Positions 7,705-15,094 of a DNA stretch of 64,000 bases are shown here, piece by piece (the stretch's first letter is position 1; every line of letters begins with the position of its first letter). Under the pieces are notes generated by a model. That model did not search any database, was not told the DNA's origin, and saw only the letters and a program-made list of their open reading frames with translations. The stretch lies in the NCBI GenBank assembly GCA_036645955.1, contig JAVXND010000005.1:20861-84860 (forward strand), given 5' to 3'. The position numbers and the translations under genes were made by a program. The DNA comes from Limiplasma sp036645955 (GTDB lineage Bacteria; Bacillota; Clostridia; Christensenellales; Aristaeellaceae).

Positions 7705-8726
7705 ACAGTAGCCTCCTTAGGCGCATGGTACGCATGGGGACGCACCGCACGCACGCCATCCATGACATCCATAAAGGCTTCTGGCGTAAGCGATTGTGCG
7801 CCATCGCAAAGCGCACGCTTGGGATCGTTATGCACCTCAATCATCAGCCCATCCGCACCCGCGACGGTGGCCGCCAGCGCCATGGGCTTTACCAGCGCGG
7901 CAATGCCTGTGGCGTGGCTCGGGTCCACAATCACGGGGAGATGGCTCATTTTTTGAAGCATCGGCACCGCCGCCAAGTCCAGCGTATTTCGCGTAGCGGT
8001 TTCAAAGGTTCGAATACCGCGCTCGCAAAGGATGACATTGTTGTTGCCGCCTGCCATGACATATTCGGCGCTCATGAGCAGCTCCTGCAAAGTGTTGGCC
8101 AGCCCGCGTTTAATCAAAATCGGCTTGTTTGTATGCCCCAGCTCCTTGAGCATTTCAAAGTTCTGCATGTTGCGTGCGCCTACCTGAATTACATCCACAT
8201 CATCAAAAAGGCTGAGCTGTGATAAATCCATAATTTCGGTGACCACGGGTAAGCCCGTGAGCCGCTTTGCCTCCAGCAATAGCGTAAGCCCCTGCCCGCG
8301 AAGCCCCTGAAAGGCATAGGGGGAGGTGCGGGGCTTGAACGCGCCGCCGCGAAGCATGGTTGCGCCCGCCGCTTTGACCGCTGTGGCAATCAAGCAAACC
8401 TGTTCCTCGCTTTCAATGCTGCACGGCCCCGCAATAACGCTAAAATGACCGCCGCCCAGCTTTACATCGCCAACCGAAACCACCGTATCTTCCTCATGGA
8501 ACTTGCGGTTCGCGTTTTTGTACGGCTCTTGTATGCGCTTGACATCCTCCACAATGTCCAACGCCCGCAAAAGATCAATATCCACCACAGAGGTGTCCCC
8601 CACCAGCCCAAGCACCATGTGCATTTCGCCCTCCGATGGATGGATGACAATATTCAGGCTTTCAAGCCATGCCTTCAAGTTGGCCAGTTGCTTCTCGTCC
8701 GGGTGCTTTTTGAGAATGACAATCAT
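7701..8726 (-). CDS. aroF: 3-deoxy-7-phosphoheptulonate synthase, type I beta
   Basis: This enzyme condenses phosphoenolpyruvate and erythrose 4-phosphate to DAHP, the first step of aromatic biosynthesis. The 341-residue protein has an N-terminal ferredoxin-like regulatory domain (about 1-70, MIVILKKHPDEKQLANL) typical of the feedback-controlled beta subtype, then the catalytic barrel with VIAGPCSIES, GGAFKPRTSPYAFQG, QVGARNMQNF, LIKRG and DPSHATG. It is the first structural gene after the leader attenuator. AAAGGAAGGGG precedes the ATG. Confidence 0.95.
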   Translation of the reverse strand: MIVILKKHPDEKQLANLKAWLESLNIVIHPSEGEMHMVLGLVGDTSVVDIDLLRALDIVEDVKRIQEPYKNANRKFHEEDTVVSVGDVKLGGGHFSVIAGPCSIESEEQVCLIATAVKAAGATMLRGGAFKPRTSPYAFQGLRGQGLTLLLEAKRLTGLPVVTEIMDLSQLSLFDDVDVIQVGARNMQNFEMLKELGHTNKPILIKRGLANTLQELLMSAEYVMAGGNNNVILCERGIRTFETATRNTLDLAAVPMLQKMSHLPVIVDPSHATGIAALVKPMALAATVAGADGLMIEVHNDPKRALCDGAQSLTPEAFMDVMDGVRAVRPHAYHAPKEATV

Positions 8727-8750
8727 GAGCTGTACCCCTTCCTTTCATTG

Positions 8751-8782
8751 AAAAAACCCCCGCGGCATTGAGCCGCGAGGGT
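8751..8782 (-). terminator. Attenuator terminator of the aromatic operon leader
   Basis: In the minus-strand transcript an 11-bp GC-rich stem (8772-8782 with 8756-8766, one G-U pair) closes a 5-nt loop and is followed at once by six U (8751-8756). It lies between the leader peptide stop (8801) and the aroF start (8726). A strong intrinsic terminator directly ahead of the first gene is expected for attenuation control, with read-through when aromatic amino acids are short. Confidence 0.9.
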
Positions 8783-8800
8783 GTTGACTTGCAACAATCC

Positions 8801-8896
8801 TTATACCACAGCACAACGCAAAAGAGCCTTACGATAAAACGTAAAGCCAAAGTAAAAAGCGTAGGATGTGCCGTGCTTCCTTTGGTTCGGGTTCAT
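8801..8896 (-). CDS. Tyr/Phe-rich attenuation leader peptide of the aro operon
   Basis: A 31-residue ORF starts at an ATG placed 8 nt after a strong AGGAGG and reads MNPNQRKHGTSYAFYFGFTF, then YRKALLRCAVV. Seven of the ten codons from 12 to 21 encode Tyr or Phe. An 8-bp hairpin (8826-8833 with 8840-8847) begins inside this aromatic codon run, and the terminator at 8751-8782 follows the stop by 18 nt. This is the layout of a classical ribosome-stalling leader, like enterobacterial pheL. Low charged tRNA-Phe or tRNA-Tyr would stall the ribosome and favour read-through into aroF. I could not resolve the antiterminator pairing with confidence. Confidence 0.85.
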   Translation of the reverse strand: MNPNQRKHGTSYAFYFGFTFYRKALLRCAVV

Positions 8897-8930
8897 GGGC
8901 TCATCCTCCTTGCGTTGCTTGATGTTTGCG

Positions 8931-8959
8931 ATGATAGCACCATTGCAGGCGCTTGTCAA
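8931..8959 (-). promoter_or_regulatory. aroF: Promoter of the aromatic operon
   Basis: TTGACA (8954-8959) and TATCAT (8931-8936) on the minus strand are separated by 17 bp. The predicted transcript start is about 30 nt before the leader peptide ATG at 8896. Confidence 0.85.
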
Positions 8960-9012
8960 TGTTTTTGGCATAAAATACCGAGAAAAAACCGATGCCGCCC
9001 CTGTGGTTCATG

Positions 9013-9173
9013 AATACTAATCTAAGTCTAAAATGCAACACAGCTATGAGCAGATTTTGTTCGTGGGCAAGGATGGCAATCGAAGGAATAGCATCGCTAT
9101 TTCGAGATTGCCAGACGCAGACCACGGGCAAAAGATGCCATAGATGCTTGCGTTTTAGCGCAAGATTAGTATT
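9013..9173. repeat. 161-bp palindromic element (long imperfect hairpin), MITE-like or structured RNA
   Basis: The ends are a perfect 11-bp inverted repeat (AATACTAATCT at 9013-9023 against 9163-9173). Further in, CTAAAATGCAA (9028-9038) pairs with 9148-9158 with one mismatch. Next, 9054-9066 region sequences TTTTG and CGTGG pair with CCACG and CAAAA near 9122-9133. Then TGGCAATC (9073-9080) pairs with GATTGCCA (9106-9113). The apex is AATAGC/GCTATT (9088-9093, 9097-9102). The whole interval therefore folds into one long stem. It overlaps the rsmI stop codon and lies between that gene and the aro promoter. No ORF or U-run fits it. Confidence 0.65.
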
Positions 9174-10041
9174 AACGCTCGTTTTCACCATTGAGCATTT
9201 CCTTCACCTTGAGGCTGGCCGCATACACCGCGTTTTTGCGCTCACCCTCGCTTAACAGCTTGCCCATGCATTCGCGCAGCTGCATGCCGCTGACCAGCCC
9301 ATCAAACAGCCTTGCTTCCAGTGAAAGCTCGCTTTTGGGCGCTGTGGGTGCGGGAATGTCCTGTGCATCCCATTGCAATACAAGGCAGTACTCGCCTTTA
9401 TCGGCTTTTGGGTTCGCGTTTAGCACTGCTAACACCTCTGCCACCGTGCCGCGCACCGTGCATTCGTGTTTCTTTGTTAAATCACAGCTTGCGCTTACCA
9501 TGGTATGCGGCAAAGCTTCCAGCAAAACGCTCAGCAAATCCTCCACGCGGTGCGGCGATTCATGCACCACCGCAAGCTTTGAATGAACCGCCATTTCCAA
9601 CAGCTTTGCTTTCAGCTCGCTTTTTTGGCGCGGCAAAAAGCCGTAAAAGGTGAACTCCGATATTTCCATACCGCTTACGCTGAGCGCCGCCGCCATGGCC
9701 GTAGGGCCCGCAATGGCAACAATCTCAATGCCTGCGCTTGCGGCCTCCTTTACCAGCACGCTTCCCGGGTCGCTGATGCATGGGGTGCCCGCGTCCGTGG
9801 TCACCGCCACGTCAATGCCCTCTGTAAGCATACGTTCCACAATCTGCGTTGCTTTGCTGCGTTCGTTATGCTCATGACAGCTGGTAAGCGGCGTTTGAAT
9901 GGCAAATACGCAGAGCAGTTTTTGGGTCACACGCGTATCCTCCGCCGCGATCAAGCTTACGTTTTTCAGTGTTTCAATCGCATGCGGAGTCATATCCCCC
10001 AGGTTCCCAATGGGCGTGGCAACCACATACAGCGTAGGCAT
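9172..10041 (-). CDS. rsmI: 16S rRNA (cytidine-1402 2'-O)-methyltransferase
   Basis: RsmI methylates the ribose of C1402 in the decoding centre of 16S rRNA, and pairs functionally with RsmH, encoded just upstream. The 289-residue protein shows the tetrapyrrole-methylase fold signatures LYVVATPIGNLGDMTPHAIETL, AAEDTRVTQKLL, TDAGTPCISDPG and the family phrase FYGFLPR. I chose the ATG at 10041, which gives the conserved N terminus and has AAAGGGGG upstream. An ATG at 10068 would add nine residues and also has a possible ribosome site. The stop lies inside the inverted repeat at 9013-9173. Confidence 0.93.
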   Translation of the reverse strand: MPTLYVVATPIGNLGDMTPHAIETLKNVSLIAAEDTRVTQKLLCVFAIQTPLTSCHEHNERSKATQIVERMLTEGIDVAVTTDAGTPCISDPGSVLVKEAASAGIEIVAIAGPTAMAAALSVSGMEISEFTFYGFLPRQKSELKAKLLEMAVHSKLAVVHESPHRVEDLLSVLLEALPHTMVSASCDLTKKHECTVRGTVAEVLAVLNANPKADKGEYCLVLQWDAQDIPAPTAPKSELSLEARLFDGLVSGMQLRECMGKLLSEGERKNAVYAASLKVKEMLNGENER

Positions 10042-10071
10042 GGGCTGTTCCCCCTTTCTTGTTGGCATGGA

Positions 10072-11055
10072 TCATTCCCTTTTTGTGCTTTGCCATTTGG
10101 GACGCTCCGCATCCAGTTTTTCAAACACGCGCAGTTTAGCGCTTCTGGCGCGTGCGTTTTCTTCGGTTTCCGCTTCGGTGGGCTTGACCACGCCGCCCGC
10201 AAGCACGCGCCCCTGCGGCTTGAGCCCGCAGGTACATATGGGCGCTTTGGGCGAACAAGTGCATGGGTTTTGCATGCGGCGGAATGCGTTTTTGACAATT
10301 CGATCCTCCAAGGAATGAAAGGTAATCACCAACAGCCGTCCGCCGGGCGCTAGCAGGTCTACAAAATCAGCAAGCGCCTGCTCCAGCGGAGCTAGTTCAT
10401 CGTTGAGCGCTATGCGCACCGCCTGAAACGTTCTGCGTGCAGGATGCCCCTCATCCTTTCGGCGCACCGCTTTGGGGATGGCGGCATCCACCACAGCCAC
10501 CAAATCACCCGTGGTCAAAATCGGATTTTCACGCCTGCGTTCGTCAAAAATCTGCGCAATGCGAGCCGCCCACTTTTCCTCACCGTAATCGGTCAATATG
10601 CGCCGAAACTCGTTGGGGGTAATGTTTGCGAGATATTCAGCCGCCGTTTCGCCCGTGGAAGGGTCCATGCGCATATCCAGCGGCGCGTTTTCGTGGTAGC
10701 TAAACCCGCGTTCGCCCGTGTCCAGCTGGTAGCTGCTGACCCCCAGGTCAAGCAATGCCCCATGGAGCGGCGGCGCGCCCGCCGCCTGCAGCAGCTTTTT
10801 TGCATCATGAAAATTGCCGTGAATGGCATGAAAGCCTTCGTATTGCGCAAGTCTGGCCGTTGCCGCGGCTATGGCCGCCTCGTCACGGTCAATGCCGTAC
10901 AGCGTGGCATGGCCCCCGCACAGCTTCAAAATGCCCTCGCTATGCCCGCCGCCGCCCAAGGTGCCATCCGCGTACACAGCGCCGCTTTGCGGGTTCATCC
11001 ATTCCATCACCTCGTGAAACAGCACGGGAAGATGGTGAAAGTTGATTGTGGTCAT
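10072..11055 (-). CDS. rsmH: 16S rRNA (cytosine-1402 N4)-methyltransferase
   Basis: RsmH adds the N4-methyl group to C1402 of 16S rRNA. The 327-residue protein has the family N terminus (HLPVLFHEVMEWM), the SAM-binding YADGTLGGGGHSEGIL, DLGVSSYQLD and the C-terminal LVITFHSLEDRIVKNAF. It begins inside the last codons of valS (4-nt overlap) and is followed by rsmI, so both C1402 enzymes are co-transcribed here with valyl-tRNA synthetase rather than in the usual cell-division cluster. Confidence 0.96.
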   Translation of the reverse strand: MTTINFHHLPVLFHEVMEWMNPQSGAVYADGTLGGGGHSEGILKLCGGHATLYGIDRDEAAIAAATARLAQYEGFHAIHGNFHDAKKLLQAAGAPPLHGALLDLGVSSYQLDTGERGFSYHENAPLDMRMDPSTGETAAEYLANITPNEFRRILTDYGEEKWAARIAQIFDERRRENPILTTGDLVAVVDAAIPKAVRRKDEGHPARRTFQAVRIALNDELAPLEQALADFVDLLAPGGRLLVITFHSLEDRIVKNAFRRMQNPCTCSPKAPICTCGLKPQGRVLAGGVVKPTEAETEENARARSAKLRVFEKLDAERPKWQSTKRE

Positions 11056-13703
11056 TCATTCTCCTTTAGCTCCGCAATGCGCTGTTCAAGGGATTTAAGC
11101 ATGCTTTCATTGGTTTGCAATTTAGCACGCTCCTGCTCCACCAACGCGGCAGGCGCTTTGGACATGAAGCCCTCATTGTTTAGCTTGCCGTTTGCACGCG
11201 CAATTTCGCCCACCAGGTTTGTGCGTTCTTTTTCCAGGCGTGCCACTTCTTTTGCAAAGTCTACCAGATCCCCGAGCGGAATGCGGATTTCGCCTGCGGC
11301 ACAAACAGCGCTGACCACCTTTTCGCCGCTTAAAGCGTCTTTTCCGCCCAGCTTCACATCGCTTGCACCCGCAAGGCGCTGTAAATAAGGCTCTGCCAAG
11401 GACAGGGGCTCCGCCCAGCCCTCCTCCGGTATGAGGGTGATGTGCGTGCGCTTGTTTGCCTGCACATTCATTTCAGCGCGGAGGTTGCGGATGGTGCGAA
11501 TGATCTCCATCAGGCCCTCCATGTCATGCTCTTCTTTGACAAAGTCATATTCCGTCATGCTTTGCGGCCATTTAGCCAAAATGAGCATGCCGTCATGTTC
11601 GGGCAGGTTTTGGTAAACCTCCTCTGTTAAGAAGGGCATAAAGGGGTGAAGCAGCTTGAGCAAGCCCTCCAGCACATAGAGCAGCACAGCGCGAACATTT
11701 TGCTTCTGCGCCTCGTCGTCGCCCATCAAGCGGCTTTTGGAAAGCTCAATGTACCAGTCGCAAAACTCATTCCATGCAAAATCATAAATTCTTTGCGCGG
11801 CCATGCCAAAGTCGCCGTCCTCCATGTGCTCGCTCACATCCGCAACGGCCTTGTTCAGGCGGCTAAGAATCCACCGATCAGGCAGCAAAAGCTTGTCTGC
11901 ATCGATGGTTTCGCGCGTTTGTGTGTTCATGAGCACAAAGCGGGATGCATTCCATACCTTGTTGGCAAAATTGCGCGCGCTTTCCACCTTTTCCGTGGAG
12001 AAGCGGGTATCGTTTCCGGGGCTTACCCCCATGGCCAGCGAGAAGCGCAGTGCATCCGCGCCATATTGGTCAATCATCAGCAGTGGGTCTACGCCGTTGC
12101 CAAGGCTCTTGCTCATTTTGCGGCCCTTGTCATCCCGCACAAGGCCATGAATCAAAACGGTATGAAAGGGCGGCTCGCCCATTTGCTCAATGCCGCTAAA
12201 AATCATGCGTGCCACCCAGAAGAAGATGATGTCATAGCCCGTTACCAGCATATCGGTTGGGTAAAAGTACTTGAGATCCTCTGTAGCCTTGGGCCAGCCT
12301 AGTGTGCTAAACGGCCACAGCGCGGAGGAAAACCAAGTATCCAGCACATCTTCATCCTGCCGCAAATGCGTTTGACCGCACTTTGGGCAGCTATCGGGCG
12401 CATCCATTTGCACAATGGTTTCGCCGCAATCGTCGCAATACCATGCGGGAATGCGATGACCCCACCAAAGCTGGCGGCTGATGCACCAATCACGGATGTT
12501 CTCCATCCAGTTGTAATAGGTTTTGCTGAAGCGTTCCGGCACAAACTTGGTTTTGCCAGAGCGTACCGCCTCAATGGCAGGCGCGGCAAGCGGTTCCATT
12601 TTCACAAACCACTGGCGGCTCACCAGCGGATCCACCGTGGTATGGCAGCGGTAGCAGGTGCCTACATTGTGCGCGTAATCTTCTATTTTTACCAGATAGC
12701 CCTGCTCTTCCAGCTCCGCTACCACCGCCTTGCGGCATTCCATTTCCGTCATTCCCTCAAACTTGCCCGCGTTTTGGTTCATGGTGCCATCGTCATTGGT
12801 TACGCGGATCACTTCAAGGTTGTGGCGCTTGCCCACCTCAAAGTCGTTTGGATCGTGTGCGGGGGTCATTTTAACTGCGCCCGTACCAAAATCCCTGTCC
12901 ACGTAATCATCCGCCACAACGGGAATCGGCTTGTTGAGCAAGGGCAAAATCACCTTTTTGCCCACAAGCGCGGTATAGCGTTCATCCTTGGGGTTCACGG
13001 CAACGCCTGTATCGCCCAGCATGGTTTCAGGGCGGGTGGTGGCCACGACCACGCCTTCTCCGCCGTCAACCGCGGGGTAATGAATGTGCCAAAGGTGGCT
13101 CGCCTGCTCCTCGTACTCCACCTCCGCATCCGAAAGCGCGGTTTTGCATACGGGGCACCAGTTGATAATGCGGTCGCCGCGATAAATCAAGCCTTTTTGG
13201 TACAGGCGCACAAAAACCTCACGCACAGCCTCGTTACAGCCCTCGTCCATGGTGAAGCGTTCGCGGCTCCAATCACAGCTTGCGCCCAAGCGGCGCTGTT
13301 GGCGGTTGATGCGTCCGCCGTATTCAGCCTTCCACTTCCAGGCACGCTCCAAAAAGCCGTCGCGCCCTATGTCCTCTTTGGTCAGACCTTCCTTTTTCAT
13401 TTGCTCCACAATTTTTACTTCGGTAGCAATAGAAGCGTGGTCTGTGCCTGGAAGCCAAAGGGTGGGGTCGCCCTTCATGCGGTGGTAGCGGATGGGCGCA
13501 TCCTGTAACAGGCAGTCCATGGCATGCCCCATATGCAGCTGGCCAGTAATGTTGGGGGGCGGCATTACAATGGTAAAGGGCTTCTTGCCCTCCACGCGGT
13601 GCGCTGTAAAAGCGCCGCTTTCCTCCCATTGCTGGTAGAGCTTATCCTCAATGGCCTGTGGGTTATATACCTTTTCCATTTCAAAGTTCGTGGTTTCAGA
13701 CAT
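11052..13703 (-). CDS. valS: Valyl-tRNA synthetase
   Basis: ValS charges tRNA-Val with valine. The 883-residue class I synthetase has the HIGH-type motif in PPPNITGQLHMGHAMD, the editing domain (GTGAVKMTPAHDPNDFEVG), a CDDCGET/CPKCGQ zinc-type insert, the KMSKS motif in GRKMSKSLGNG and a C-terminal coiled coil (about 815-883) that ends ...IAELKENE. The start at 13703 follows AAGGAGG by 8 nt and gives the usual N terminus; a longer upstream reading adds 29 unlikely residues. Expression is controlled by the valine T-box at 13991-14226. Confidence 0.96.
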   Translation of the reverse strand: MSETTNFEMEKVYNPQAIEDKLYQQWEESGAFTAHRVEGKKPFTIVMPPPNITGQLHMGHAMDCLLQDAPIRYHRMKGDPTLWLPGTDHASIATEVKIVEQMKKEGLTKEDIGRDGFLERAWKWKAEYGGRINRQQRRLGASCDWSRERFTMDEGCNEAVREVFVRLYQKGLIYRGDRIINWCPVCKTALSDAEVEYEEQASHLWHIHYPAVDGGEGVVVATTRPETMLGDTGVAVNPKDERYTALVGKKVILPLLNKPIPVVADDYVDRDFGTGAVKMTPAHDPNDFEVGKRHNLEVIRVTNDDGTMNQNAGKFEGMTEMECRKAVVAELEEQGYLVKIEDYAHNVGTCYRCHTTVDPLVSRQWFVKMEPLAAPAIEAVRSGKTKFVPERFSKTYYNWMENIRDWCISRQLWWGHRIPAWYCDDCGETIVQMDAPDSCPKCGQTHLRQDEDVLDTWFSSALWPFSTLGWPKATEDLKYFYPTDMLVTGYDIIFFWVARMIFSGIEQMGEPPFHTVLIHGLVRDDKGRKMSKSLGNGVDPLLMIDQYGADALRFSLAMGVSPGNDTRFSTEKVESARNFANKVWNASRFVLMNTQTRETIDADKLLLPDRWILSRLNKAVADVSEHMEDGDFGMAAQRIYDFAWNEFCDWYIELSKSRLMGDDEAQKQNVRAVLLYVLEGLLKLLHPFMPFLTEEVYQNLPEHDGMLILAKWPQSMTEYDFVKEEHDMEGLMEIIRTIRNLRAEMNVQANKRTHITLIPEEGWAEPLSLAEPYLQRLAGASDVKLGGKDALSGEKVVSAVCAAGEIRIPLGDLVDFAKEVARLEKERTNLVGEIARANGKLNNEGFMSKAPAALVEQERAKLQTNESMLKSLEQRIAELKENE

Positions 13704-13740
13704 ACCCGCTTCCTCCTTCAATACATTGAACATTCCGCGC

Positions 13741-13950
13741 TTATAGCCCCGGTATAAAATCAAGCAAAATCGCTGTACCCAACAGCGCAATCACAAGCCC
13801 CGCAATGCGCAGAGGCAGAATAGCACGCTCGCCTTTTTCCTTGAGCACCAGCCTGCAGAGCTTGGCGGATTGCATGCATAACAGCGTTCCCACCAACAAC
13901 AGTGTCAGCCCCGGAACGCTCAACCGTGATAGAACCTTGTTCCAATCCAC
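13741..13950 (-). CDS. Small two-helix membrane protein of unknown function
   Basis: This 69-residue ORF starts with GTG about 10 nt after GAAGGGAAG. It contains two hydrophobic helices (VPGLTLLLVGTLLCMQSA and AGLVIALLGTAILLDFIPGL) joined by a charged loop (LVLKEKGERAILPLRI), which predicts a hairpin in the membrane. It sits between the valine T-box and valS, 37 nt ahead of valS, so it would be induced with valS by valine shortage. I do not recognise a family. It could be a real small protein or only a decoded leader segment. Confidence 0.55.
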   Translation of the reverse strand: MDWNKVLSRLSVPGLTLLLVGTLLCMQSAKLCRLVLKEKGERAILPLRIAGLVIALLGTAILLDFIPGL

Positions 13951-13990
13951 TTAAAAGCCGCTTCCCTTCGCATTGTTTATTGCCCAAAAT

Positions 13991-14226
13991 AAAAAAGCCA
14001 CTCACGTCCAAAGGACGGAGCAACTCCGTGGTACCACCTTACTTTGCGATGCATGGCACCGCCTTCATACGCTGTAACGTGCGCAAACGGCAAAGCTATG
14101 GCTGCGCCATTCACCCTGCACCCTCCCAAGCGACCTTCTGCGTTCCAACCGTCCAAACCGCCTCTCAGCCAATGAGCGGTTCTCTCTTAGGCGAAGGAAA
14201 ACGCGTACTCCTCTTGTTCCTAGGGT
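13991..14226 (-). promoter_or_regulatory. T-box leader, valine-specific, upstream of valS
   Basis: The minus-strand transcript carries the T-box sequence AAGGTGGTACCACGG (14040-14026), which pairs with the uncharged tRNA acceptor end. A terminator stem around CGTCC-TTT-GGACG (about 13997-14026) is followed by a run of six U (13991-13996). A stem I region begins near AGGAACAAGAGGAGT. In the specifier region GAAGGTCGC the triplet GTC at 14132-14134 is a valine codon, matching valS downstream. Uncharged tRNA-Val would promote read-through. No convincing promoter was seen between rpmF and this leader. This accounts for most of the 328-bp gap between the genes. Confidence 0.9.
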
Positions 14227-14278
14227 AACACCGCAAGGCTGCCTGATGATCAAGCAGCCCTGCGCATGATTGAAAAAC

Positions 14279-14473
14279 TTAAGCGTTTTTCTTTTTTTCG
14301 TCCATTTTCACCACTTGCACACCATCGTAGTAGCCGCAGTGCTTGCACACGCGGTGGGAAAGCTTCTTTTCATGGCACTGCGGGCATTCAACAATGCCTG
14401 GCAGGCTCAGCTTCCAGTTGGCACGACGGCTGCGGCCACGGGCTTTGGATACTTTTCCTTTGGGAAGAGCCAT
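14279..14473 (-). CDS. rpmF: 50S ribosomal protein L32
   Basis: This 64-residue ribosomal protein has the L32 N terminus (MALPKGKVSKARGRSRRANW) and a zinc ribbon made by CPQCH and CKHCGYY. It follows the DUF177 gene by 2 nt, the common bacterial gene order. A hairpin with GGCTGC/GCAGCC arms (14237-14259) lies downstream but lacks a U-run, so some transcripts may continue into the valS T-box leader. Confidence 0.96.
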   Translation of the reverse strand: MALPKGKVSKARGRSRRANWKLSLPGIVECPQCHEKKLSHRVCKHCGYYDGVQVVKMDEKKKNA

Positions 14474-14475
14474 AG

Positions 14476-14985
14476 TTACACCTCCTCATCCTTCTTAAGC
14501 AAGCTCTGCAATGCTTCAAAAGGACGCTGTATCGGCGATCCATCTTCGCACGAGCTCATGGGATCTTCATTTTTCCACGCCTTCAACTCCGCACTGCCTT
14601 CACATCCCGCTTTGCACACAAAGCGCATGGGGAGATTGAGCATTACAAGTGTGAGCGCCATGTGGTCAAGGGGTATGATTTTACCCTGATAGCGGAAGCT
14701 TTCATCCTCTGTTTCGTTCGCTCCCTTGCGGAAGTCCTCGCAAAAAGGAATGGTAAGCGCCGCATCGGCGGGTTCCATACACAACGCACAAGTTCCGTGC
14801 GCAACGGTTTGAAGCGTGCCTTCTAAATGGACAATGTCCTCTAGCATGGCAAATGTACCTTTCAGCATCAATTTCTCAAAACTGATGCTTTCACCCAGTA
14901 CATCCTGCGCTTCAAGGGTACCCTCCGTCTCGAAAGGAAACGGTGTGGCGGGTGTCAGAAAAGCTTTTGAAACATCCAGCTGCAT
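14476..14985 (-). CDS. YceD/DUF177 family protein
   Basis: This 169-residue protein belongs to the YceD (DUF177) family, which is nearly always encoded just before rpmF and has been linked to 23S rRNA/ribosome maturation in plants and bacteria. The central CALCMEPADAAL and later CKAGC cysteines fit a small zinc-type site. The start at 14985 follows AAGGAGG by 5 nt; the longer reading from 15057 would overlap the promoter. Function in this organism is inferred from family and position. Confidence 0.87.
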   Translation of the reverse strand: MQLDVSKAFLTPATPFPFETEGTLEAQDVLGESISFEKLMLKGTFAMLEDIVHLEGTLQTVAHGTCALCMEPADAALTIPFCEDFRKGANETEDESFRYQGKIIPLDHMALTLVMLNLPMRFVCKAGCEGSAELKAWKNEDPMSSCEDGSPIQRPFEALQSLLKKDEEV

Positions 14986-15015
14986 AGTTTCCTCCTTGTG
15001 GCATGACCATTTTAT

Positions 15016-15044
15016 ATTATACGTTTCGGTTTTGGGTTTGTCAA
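15016..15044 (-). promoter_or_regulatory. Promoter of the DUF177-rpmF operon
   Basis: A consensus promoter, TTGACA (15039-15044) and TATAAT (15016-15021) with 17-bp spacing, lies on the minus strand about 30 nt before the DUF177 start. It separates this operon from ackA. Confidence 0.9.
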
Positions 15045-15094
15045 GCACTTTCCCCACAGGTATTGTGATTTACCGCTGATTTACCGCCGGCGGT

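Noticed and set aside
12366..13508. 380-codon plus-strand frame inside valS
   Set aside because: It lies antisense to well-conserved valS motifs and resembles no protein family.
14237..14259. Hairpin after rpmF as an intrinsic terminator
   Set aside because: The stem is good but no U-tract follows on the minus strand, so it is only mentioned with rpmF.
15060..15094. Palindrome ACCGCCGGCGGT as a terminator for ackA
   Set aside because: It has no loop and no U-run, so I cannot support a terminator.
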